Shown here piece by piece: positions 50,701 to 62,200 of a DNA stretch of 64,000 nucleotides. The notes below the pieces were generated by a model that saw only the letters and a list, made by a program, of their open reading frames with translations, was not told the DNA's origin and did not search any database. Location: the NCBI GenBank assembly GCA_941918925.1, contig OW799235.1, positions 39,888,701 to 39,952,700 on the forward strand, in the 5' to 3' direction. A program made the translations under genes and the position numbers. Source of the DNA: Phyto melanocephala. Taxonomy: Eukaryota > Arthropoda > Insecta > Diptera > Rhinophoridae. Each line of letters begins with the position of its first letter. The stretch's first letter is position 1.

Positions 50701-53700
50701 TTTACTTATTCGGCTCAAGCTATATCGTAATTTCAACGTACAGGGGACGGATATAAAGGGTCCGCTATCTAACGTTTTTTTCTCGAATGTGTTTATTTCG
50801 TGAATGGTAACACTTCGCTCATGTCTGATTTGATAGATAATTAGTTTTATCCCTTCGCTGAACAAATATGGTTGTGTATACGCTTGAACAACGCTGGGAT
50901 ATATTGCGACATTACTTTGGCCGATTTTGCCAAAAAAATCTTGTTTTCAGATGAAGCTCATTTCGATTTTGGCGGGTATGTAAAGAAGCAAAATTGTCGC
51001 ATTTGTTTGGTGCGGATTTTGGTCCAGAGGCAAAATTGGGCCATTTTTCTTCGAAAATGAGCAAGTAGTGGCCGTAGTCAATGACGATCGTTATCGGGCC
51101 ACGTTGAACGAATTTTCGTTCACAAAAAGAAGAAGAAGAAGAGGATATTGGTAACATTTGGTTTCAACAGGACAGCGCTACGTGCCACACAGCCGAAGAT
51201 ACACATTTTTTTATAGCATTTTGAAAAAAAAAAAAGTTATTTGGCGGACCCTTTATATCGTCCAGAAACTAGAACTCAGAAAATATATACCTTATGAGGT
51301 AAAAAATGGAAACTTCGATGTGTTACAAAATGAGTGACAAAATCAATATACCCTCACACCCTATTTTTGGTGGTGGGCTTAAAAATAAAAAATACAACAA
51401 AAGGAAATAATACCAACTAATACCTTTTTATGATATTCTATTCAGATTTTTATTAATCTTATTTCATGCTATAAGGTTCATTAAATAAAATTCTCTATAA
51501 TATCCTACAGCTGGAATATTTGTTCTTATTTTTATATATATTACTATGATTCATTTCTCTCTAAGTCCTTTCTTCTATATTCATAAAAACTTTTTCGTAA
51601 AAAAGTAAAAAGAATCCATACAATTATGAAGGATATTCAATTAGACTAATTTAGTTTAGATTATTCAAAAATTAAAAAAAAGCGCTATAAAAGCAAAAAC
51701 AAACATAATTTTCCTACGTGATATGTTTTCTCAATCTGAACTGAACTTGAGAAAAGAGAAAAAAAGTCAATGAAAATAAAATAAAGCACAGAGAATAAAA
51801 TAATTCTATGGCAATACAGTTTCAGGGTAACATATAATTTTACCCAAGAAATATGCATATATATGGAATTTGATTGGTTAAAATCAATATTTTAAGGCTT
51901 AAGCATTTCGTTCGATGCAAAATGTTATACTGACATCACCTCTCTTTCATTAGGAGGCATAATTTTTTTATTGAACAAATTTGTTAAATTTGAAACGTAT
52001 ATGAAATATATACCTTTGACAGCATTTACAGCGAATCTTAGTGCAATGGGTCTCAATAATCTCAATTAAAAGTCCAAATTATTGATTTCCTAAATAAGTT
52101 CTGGTCACAATGATGTTACAAACTGTGTGAAGAGTATATATCACTTTTACTTGTTATGACGAAACCATACACGATATCATCTTCTTCTTCTTTATCGGTA
52201 TATTTAATAATATATTTAGAGTAAATTTTAAATTAAAAAGTTCGAATAAATACAAAATTACTACTATAACCTGTGTTCGATCCATTCGACCATATTTTTT
52301 TTCAAACTTAAATTATAATTTCATCCCAACTATTTACTTTATGTTTGAACCTTATTTTCTTTCCGTGAAATACTACATTGTTACCCTCAATTATAAGGAG
52401 AATATTAAAATTAAAATAAATAATAAAATAAAAATGTAGGAGCGGTATTTTCGGTGGTGCTCTTGTCGTCATCTATATATGTATAATGACCACATCGTAT
52501 CTATGCCTAGATTTTAGATTTTATGTAATACGTAATTTTCTTTATTGTTTTCGACGCCATCTTTGATTTCGAATTTTTACATAGTTGACTGTATTCTACT
52601 AGTTAAGCCCTTTAATTTGATATCCATATTGATAGGGTTAAGAAAAAAAATTTCCACCATTTTGTTGTAGATGCCATCTTAGATTTTACACTTTTGAAAT
52701 AGTTTACTACATTGTACTGGTCAATGTCTTTTAATTGATGGCAATATTTTGGGGGTTAAAGGGGGCAAGGCCGTAACTACTATATGTATTTGATTCATAT
52801 ACTCGCCATTTAAGCTAGGACGCCATCTTGGATTTTTTCTTTTCATTTGATCAACATATTAGCACTCTCGGTTGTTTAGAAACTGAAAAAAACTCTATTT
52901 TCTATATACTTTTTTTTAAATTTGTCCAACAACCGCTTATCCTAGGGCTGGAAAATTTTAATTTTTGTGGTAAAAACAGTCGAAAAAACTGAGGCAGTAG
53001 TGTTTATTTGCTCATAACTCAGAAATTTATGAGGCGATTATGATATATTCGATGTTAGAATATTTTGATACTTTGCACCAGTCTTGGCGATGTCAGGGGG
53101 CTTCAAACGGATAATATTAATCGACTCTTCTGTTCATAAGCTTTAAGAAAATATATACTTTATTGGGTCGGAAATGACTACTGTAGAAATTTTACACGGA
53201 ATGGTAATTTAGGAAAGAAAATTATTTAAAAGATCAGATTATTGATTTCTTAAATAAGTTTTAGTCACAATTGTACCATATAATTGTCAGTTATGGTCTT
53301 GAAACGGTTATCTGACTGGCTGATATCTATAGAAATTTCTGCAGTATTTATTTCCGACCCCATAAAGTATAGATATTCTGAATCCTTATAGATATGTATA
53401 GAAGTCGATCTAGCTAACCCGACAACAAAATCTAGAGGTCGTTAATACATACAAACTTATGCATATGCAAATGATGATACAAACTCTGTGAGGTGTATAT
53501 AAAATTCGGCAGATCCGTGTATGGCGCTCTAACTTATTTCACCTAAATTTTAATATATTTATTGTGTTAAACACTTACGTAGCTAAAGGGTGAATATTTA
53601 TGCTTTTGCCGCAGCAGAATATATTTCCTTTTAACCTGTCTTCTTTAAGCAGTTTTAAATTAAATTTATAAATGGTGTTGAAGTTTAATTTTTATTTATA

Positions 53701-56700
53701 GTTTTTTAAATTGTGTGAGTGAATAAGAACGATAACTAATATTGAATCTTTTATTTTAAAATTATTTAATTTGTCTTTAAGTTAATTTGATATTTATATG
53801 TAACTGCAACTGTACTGCACACAGTGTTTCAATAACTTTTTAAAACGCGCCATTAATCCAATTTGGAGCTTCAAATATTTATAATCTTATAAAAAATAAA
53901 TAAACTATCACAATATGAAATAATTTGGGCACCAAGATAAAACAATTAATATAATTTTCAATTCGCCTTAAATTCATTTTTTTAGGTTGGTACTGGTGGT
54001 ATGGATTCTAAAGTAAAGGCTGCTACTTGGGCATTGGATCGTGGTGTCAGCGTTGTCATTTGCAATGGCATGCAAGAGAAGGCTATTAAAACTATAATTG
54101 GCGGTAGAAAAGTTGGAACATTCTTCACAGAATCAACTGAGGGTTTCACTACTCCTGTGGAAGAACTTGCGGAAAATGGTAAGTGCAAGTTTCATTTTTT
54201 TATGCTTATACTTTATGTATGTAAAAGGTTGGAATATTTGTGTCCGATACAAGATGAGGACACAATGAACTACTATTACTGTTGTTCTATAAAATACATA
54301 GACAATAATGTTGTATGTATGCTTTCGACCACCATACCGTTTTGTTGACAGAACAACAGGCTGCATGGTAGGGGTATATTAATTTTGTCATTCCGCTTGA
54401 AACACATCGAAATATCCGTTTTAGGCACCATAAAGTAAATGTTTTCTGAGTCCTAGTACCATTTTAGGACGATCTAGATATGTTCGTCCGTCTGGCCGCC
54501 CGTGAAAGCACAATAGTGCTCAAACCGAAAAAGTTAGGAAGCTTAAATTTTGCCAGAATATTTCTTGTACGAAAATTTGTAGCGTAATAAAACTGACAAA
54601 ATGTATGATTCTGAAATTTCGCATAAACTGCTCTTTGGTCGAAAGACTTGCAGTAATAAAAAATTAAGGTGACACGCCCACTTTAACGCTCACCTACTAT
54701 GCAACATTTTATCTCAAATTCATATAAATTTTTTTTATGGACAGAGATTTTGAAAGAATAAAGGACTTTATATTGAAATATTCAAGTTGATTTTTTAAGC
54801 AGAAACAACCTTGAGACGCCCACTTCAATGCCCACTTCTCACATATGTAATTTACTCTTAATGAAATTCAAAATTCTTAATGAAAAACCAACAAAAATAG
54901 ATGTATGATGATGAAATTTCGCTTTATACATTTCTCTTCAATATATGTATGTACAATTCCAAAAAATTTAGGTGACGCGCTCACATTAACGCCCACCTCC
55001 CATATAACGCTTTATCTTAAAATCATATTATTTTATATGGTCAAACATTTTTCAAAAAAAAAAGAAAGGAGTCTGTAATCTGAGTTGAATTCAAACAATA
55101 ATAATTTTAAAAGTAGAATTTGACATGCCCACACAAAGCTAATGTTATTTTTTAACTACCTCTAGGTACCAAGTTATGCTCTTTAGTTTCCGTACATATT
55201 CAACACTATTAAGAATAAGAGTCAGTAGTATCATTTCTTATGTAGAAATTCTAAGTGTTTCATTTAAGGAAATAAATTAATACTTAGCAGATCGAAGTTA
55301 CACAAAGAAAGTAAAACATTTTTTAATTTAAACAGGTTAATCCATAGCGATTACTGTTAGTAACAATATAATAATACTGTGCTATTAAATTATAAAAAAT
55401 TGGCGGCGGGTACTACAAATTCCGCACAGCCGAATATAATGCTCTAACTTGTTTTGTTTGCAGATGTTGTTTAATTTTTGTAATTTTATACCCTTTACCT
55501 GTGGTGCACAAGGGTATATATAGCTTTGTCATTCCGTTTGTAATTTCTACAATTTTAATTTCCGACCCCATAAAGTATATATTTTCTAGAAAGCTTATGA
55601 ATAGAGGAGTTGATTAAGCCCTGGCCGTCTGACCGTCTGTCCGTGTGTTGGTTGAAATCAACTTTTAGAAGCAACCATATGTTCCTCAGATCTGTGTATG
55701 GTATCAATCTTTTGGAAATATTCGGGAATGAATCGCTATTGAAATTCAGCACAATCGCCCAATTATTTTCTAAAAAATGAGAAAATAAACACGACTGCCT
55801 CTGTTTTTTCCTGTATTTTACATGTCTCTAGAGATATTCGTGTAAAATTTTGGATTAATCGGGCTCTTATCGGTAAAGTTATAGGCAAAAAAAATTTTTT
55901 TTTAAATATATATTCTAAAAATTTGCAAATGAAAATCAATTTTTGTCAGCTTCTAGACAGCCGAGAGAGACAATATTGGTATCATCTGAAAGGACTTGAC
56001 TAGCACAATAAAAACATAATAAAAAATTTAAATTTATGTTGGCCGCCCCTACAAAATTGTGGACAATAAATTTATATATGAGCTAAATCAGGTATTTTAA
56101 AATGTAACTTCTTGAACCCCCTCAATACTGGTATCAAATTAAAGGGCTTGACCAGTAGAATACAGTAAATTATTCTCAAATGTAAAATCCAAGATGGCGC
56201 CTAAAACAAAGTAGCGGATAACATTTTTTTAACCCCATCAACATGGGTATCAAATGAAAGGGCTTGACTAAGTAGTTGAATACACTTAACTACGTAATAA
56301 TTCAAAATCGAGGATGGCATCGGAAACAATAAAGAATAACATGAAATATAGGTTAAGCTACAATGTGAGATTATACCTATGTACATGATGGTGAAGGGTA
56401 TTATCAGATTCGGCAGGGCCGAATATAACACTCTGACTTGTTTTATTTGCTGTTTTCATTGTTGCTGTTTCTGTTTTGAGTTTCCATTGAGTTTCAAGTC
56501 TCTAGTGATTTGCTGTTGCTGTTGTTAATTTTATATGCATTGTATTTTAGAGCACTGCAGTTAGCTCTTAGGTTATGTGTTTCTATACTGTGTCATTTTC
56601 ACTGTTATAGTGCTTACATACAATGAAAATGTCTTTGTATCCGAAATTTGTTAAAAAATTCATTTGTGTTTGGAAGCATGAATTTGCTGTACAATGTGAT

Positions 56701-59189
56701 TTAAAGTTTAATCGAATTATTTTCGGGTGAATAAGTGAGGCTTAAATAGAAAACTGCCCGCTTTCGATGGTCGTGCACTAGATAGCTCTTCTTCCATTCA
56801 TATATTAAAAATTTGTTCTGTCACCCTCTACTAACTAAATTTGTAAAAACTTGTAAGAAATATACTTTTATTTACATTTTGTTTCAAAATTAATTGAAAA
56901 TGCATCAGGATAAAATTTGATAAATTTTCTGTAGTTATTATAGACGAGAATTGTGTAAAAATAAATATCCATGTTCATTGGAATTGCCATTTGAGTAAAA
57001 AATCGGCAAATTTAAGAGACTTTAAAGTAAACGGTTTTAACAGTGGAATTATTTCATCGTTATCAAACTTTTGTTTTCAATTGAATTTATTAATGAAGCA
57101 TTATTTTAAAAGTTGAAAACACGATATTCGTGTTTAAAAAAATTTTAAAGACAACGAAAACGAAATAATCTATATATATAAAAGTGAAACTCTGTGTGTG
57201 TGTGTTAGCTATAGACTCCGAAACTGTAAAACCGATCGGGCTCAAACTTTGGTTAGTTGTTGTACATATACCAGGAAGTGTTTATGGGTTGAAAAAAGTG
57301 GGCGGGGCCACGCCCATAAAAATTAGTTATCATTTTTAGCTACTTGCACTTGACCGATTTTTCTGAAACTTTGCACACATATCGAGCTGTCATGACTAAA
57401 TAATTTCGTGATAAGAAAAGTGGGCGGGGCCACGCCCCTAAAAAAGTTTTAGTTTTGAGGTACTTGCACTGGACCGATTTTTATGAAACTTTGCACACAT
57501 ACTAAGCTGTCACAACCATAAAATTTTGTGATTAGAAAAGTGGGCAGGGCCACGCCCATAAAAAAAGGTTATAATTTTGAGTTACTTGCACCGGACCGAT
57601 TTCTCTGAAACTTTGCACACATATCGAGCTGTCATGACTTAATAATTTCGTGATTAGAAAAGTGGGCAGTGCCACGCCCATAAAAAAAGTATCATTTTGA
57701 GGTACTTGCACTGGACCGATTATTCTGAAACTTTGCACACATATTGAGCTGTTATGACTTTACAATTTCGTGATTAGAAAAGTGGGCAGGGCCACGCCCA
57801 TAAAAATAATTATAATTTTGAGGTACTTGCACTGGTCCGATTCTTCTGAAACTTTGCACACATATTGAGCTGTTACGACTTTACAATTTCGTGATTAGAA
57901 AAGTGGGCAATGCCACGCCCATAAAAAAATTATAATTTTTAGGTTTTTGCACTTGATATTCAATTAAAATTTAGAATGCATTTCGATTCATTAAGGGGCG
58001 TAGCAACGCGCGCCGGGTTTGGATAGTCTATATATATAAAAGTGAAACTCTGTGTGTGTGTGTGTGTGTGTTAGCTATAGACTCCGAAACTGTAAAACCG
58101 ATCGGGATGAAACTTTGGTAAGTTGTTGTACACATACCAGGGAGTGTTTATGGGTGGAAAAAAGTGGGCGGGGCCACGCCCATAAAAAATTAGTTATCAT
58201 TTTAAGCTACTTGCACTTGACCGATTTTTCTGAAACTTTGCACACATATTGAACTGTCATGACTAAATAATTTTGTGATTAGAAAAGTGGGCAGTGCCAC
58301 GCCCATAAAAAATATGTATCATTTTGAGGTACTTGCACTGGACCGATTATTCTGAAACTTTGCACACATATTGAGCTGTTATGACTTTACAATTTCGTGG
58401 TAAGAAAAGAGGGCAGGGCTACGCCCATAAAAACAATTATAATTTTGAGGTACTTGCACTGGTCCGATTCTTCTGAAACATTGCACACATATTGAGCTGT
58501 TATGACTTTACATTTTCGTGGTTAGAAAAGTGGGCAATGCCACACCCATAAAAAAATTATAATATTTAGGTTTTCGCACTTGATATTCAATTAAAATTCA
58601 GAATGCATTTCGATTCATTAATGGGCGTAGCAACGCGCGCCGGGTTTGGCTAGTAGATAATAAATTCAAAATCATGCCTTCAATTGACTAAATAAATACA
58701 TTTGTTCATATTAATGTATCTGTGGCCTTTTGACGAAAGAATTTATTTAATATTTTCAAGTTTTACAGGAGAGAAACAAAACAAAAATCAGAAAATAATT
58801 CAATTGATTATTTTTGTTGTGATAACTTTTATACAATAACTCGAACCAAGAAGCATATTAATTGAAAACTAATTAGAATTTTTTGCACTCTCGACTTTTC
58901 AATAAATCGCAAAAACAACTATAAGTTAATTAATAATTATAATTAAGTCTTTTTAATACGTAATATCTCTTTAAATATTTAACATAGAAAGACGTTGGTC
59001 AATGCAAACAAGGAAACCTTGTTTTGACAAAATTTCATTTCAGGTCATTTGTTTAGGGTTTATTAAATGTTTTTATTTATTGATTTAAGAATGAATATGG
59101 TGGAATAAATTTAAAAATGTAAATACATATATTAAAAATATTACTGTTCAGTTCAAGTAGTTTAAAAAATCTATATATATAAAAGTGAA

Positions 59190-59256
<67 letters not shown>

Positions 59257-62200
59257 GCTATAGACTCCGAAACTGTAAAACCGATCGGGCTCAAACTTTG
59301 GTTAGTTGTTGTACATATACCAGGAAGTGTTTATGGGTTGAAAAAAGTGGGCGGGGCCACGCCCATAAAAAATTAGTTATCATTTTAAGCTACTTGCACT
59401 TGACCGATTTTTCTGAAACTTTGCACACATATTGAACTGTCATGACTAAATAATTTTGTGATTAGAAAAGTGGGCAGTGCCACGCCCATAAAAAATATGT
59501 ATCATTTTGAGGTACTTGCACTGGACCGATTATTCTGAAACTTTGCACACATATTGAGCTGTTATGACTTTACAATTTCGTGGTAAGAAAAGTGGGCAGG
59601 GCTACGCCCATAAAAACAATTATAATTTTGAGGTACTTGCACTGGTCCGATTCTTCTGAAACATTGCACACATATTGAGCTGTTATGACTTTACATTTTC
59701 GTGGTTAGAAAAGTGGGCAATGCCACACCCATAAAAAAATTATAATATTTAGGTTTTCGCACTTGATATTCAATTAAAATTCAGAATGCATTTCGATTCA
59801 TTAATGGGCGTAGCAACGCGCGCCGGGTTTGGCTAGTAGATAATAAATTCAAAATCATGCCTTCAATTGACTAAATAAATACATTTGTTCATATTAATGT
59901 ATCTTTGGCCTTTTGACGAAAGAATTTATTTAATATTTTCAAGTTTTACAGGAGAGAAACAAAACAAAAATCAGAAAATAATTCAATTGATTATTTTTGT
60001 TGTGATAACTTTTATACAATAACTCGAACCAAGAAGCATATTAATTGAAAACTAATTAGAATTTTTTGCACTCTCGACTTTTCAATAAATCGCAAAAACA
60101 ACTATAAGTTAATTAATAATTATAATTAAGTCTTTTTAATACGTAATATCTCTTTAAATATTTAACATAGAAAGACGTTGGTCAATGCAAACAAGGAAAC
60201 CTTGTTTTGACAAAATTTCATTTCAGGTCATTTGTTTAGGGTTTATTAAATGTTTTTATTTATTGATTTAAGAATGAATATGGTGGAATAAATTTAAAAA
60301 TGTAAATACATATATTAAAAATATTACTGTTCAGTTCAAGTAGTTTAAAAAATGTTAAATATTTGTTAAATTATTTAAACGAATTTCGACTAAAAATTTT
60401 TACTAAACAATTTAATGAAAAATAAATTAAAATATATAAATTTACCATTAATAAGTCATCAATTTAAAAACATATTTATTTTGTTTATAGTATAAATTGT
60501 TTAAATTGTCAAAAACACAGCTTTACCTAAAGTTCCAGAGTTAGATAAGCTACATTTTCGTATATGTACATATGTATGTATGTATAATGATTTATTAGAA
60601 TTAAACATATTAAAGAGACGTTATAATACCATTTTCTTTGGCAAAAGTATTAGAGATATTTTCTTTTTGATTACTCAATACAATTTTTAAACATTTTTGT
60701 TAAAAATGTTTTATGCTGAGTTCATATTGCGATGTCAAACAACTTTACCCTTATACATTTTAAACACATTAACTCAATAAATTTGCTGTAAATAGTATTA
60801 AATATGATGACTATGACAAAACTATGGGCATAAATTAATGATTCACTTAAAAAACTCTTCACACCATTGACATTCCAGCGATACACAAACACATTACAAT
60901 TCAAAGTAGGGTCTCATATTGTACTATGTCATATAATTCATATTAATATGACTAGTGACTTTGAACACCTTTTGTTAACAAATTATGTATTTAATACAAG
61001 AAAGAAGACAAAGAGATGACGCTGTTAAAAATTGTATGTATACAGGAAAGATGATAATAGAAAATATTCTCTCTGAGGTGAGAAGCGAAGAAATTCTCTC
61101 TGAGAGACAGTATGGTTAAAAGTATAACATAAACAATTTCTTATACATAGGAAACAAATGTGTAAAGTCATATTATTTTTTTTGTATGGAAATTGCTAAC
61201 AAAAATTTTATGAATGCATAAAATAATATGAAATAGTACAAATATGACTGATATGCAACCACTTTGAATTGGCCCACTGTGTTTAAAGAAATTTAAAAAA
61301 ATTGTTTCAAAAGACATACATATTTCTGTGGAGAGCGATTTTTTTTAACAGATATGAAAATTATAAAAAAGATTTAAAGTAAAACGAGTAACCAATTTTG
61401 CGTTGTTAACAGTAATCGCTATGGAATAATCTCTACTTATATACTAAAATATGTATCACATTTTTTGTGTTACTTCGATTTACTATTAAAATATTTTCGT
61501 AAATTTAGTCTTCTATTTTCAAAAATGTTGTATTCTCATGAAAAGTGATGAGTATAATTTGGTTCCCAGATGTAGTTAAAAAATAATATTAGCTTAGTGA
61601 GGGTAAAGCATCTCCTACTTTTAAAATTATAAAATTAATATTTGAATTAAATTTTGATAGTCCATTACAGATTCCTTTTTTTGTAAAATTTTTGTCCATA
61701 TAAAAAAAGTATGAATTGAAGATAAGGCGTTATATGGGAAGCCGGCGTTAAAATAGGGGTATCACCTTAATTTTCAGTTATTACAAGTCTTTCAATCAAA
61801 AAGCAATGTTCGCAAAATTTCAAAATCGTTCTTCTAGTTTTGTTAGTTTTATTACGTTATAAATTTTAAATGTACCGAAAAAAACACTGTGCGGTATAAA
61901 TTTTCGTACATATAAATCGTTTTGTAATTTATAGATTTTAGAAATATTCAGGAGAATATACTTGTTCTACTCAGGAAATATTCTTTTGGAATTTTATCGC
62001 TCTACGTCAATGCGTTTAGACACAATCGCATTTTATTCGATTTAGGAAGGACAATGTTTCTTTGACCTACTTTTGCACTACGAACTATAACTTTCTTTCT
62101 GATATATCGATTTAACCCATTTTTAATACCAAACAAACCTTATGTATAAAAAAAATTCTGACAAAATTTTATTCCCCTAACTTTTTTGGTTCGAGCTCTA

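Larger units (their letters stand above)
31867..53985 (+). other. P5CS: P5CS intron 6 (22.1 kb)
   Basis: Largest intron. It contains the hAT MITE 32531-33092, inverted repeat 33121-33346, Tigger-like MITE 35360-35454, family A 37764-40720 with a nested Helitron, MITE near 41170-41347, Helitron 41735-42859, Tc1 pseudogene 44010-45021, family B cluster 45231-47846 with a solo LTR, piggyBac remnant 47846-48799, family A 49785-51384 with a nested Tc1/mariner, and family B remnants 52040-53540. In 35470-37760 and 42870-44000 I see no gene. Confidence 0.85.
58027..60352. repeat. Tandem duplication of Helitron plus 516 bp flank
   Basis: Unit 1 is 58027-59169 and unit 2 is 59170-60352. The 516 bp flanks (58654-59169 and 59837-60352) differ at only one position that I found (ATCTGTGG versus ATCTTTGG). 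The units differ mainly in GT-run length and in the first 170 bp of the Helitron. Confidence 0.9.

Noticed and set aside
59199..59435. ORFs starting with long Cys-Val runs (also at 41710, 58052 and 59185)
   Set aside because: They translate the GT microsatellite and repeat units of Helitrons; the same peptide recurs because the DNA repeats.
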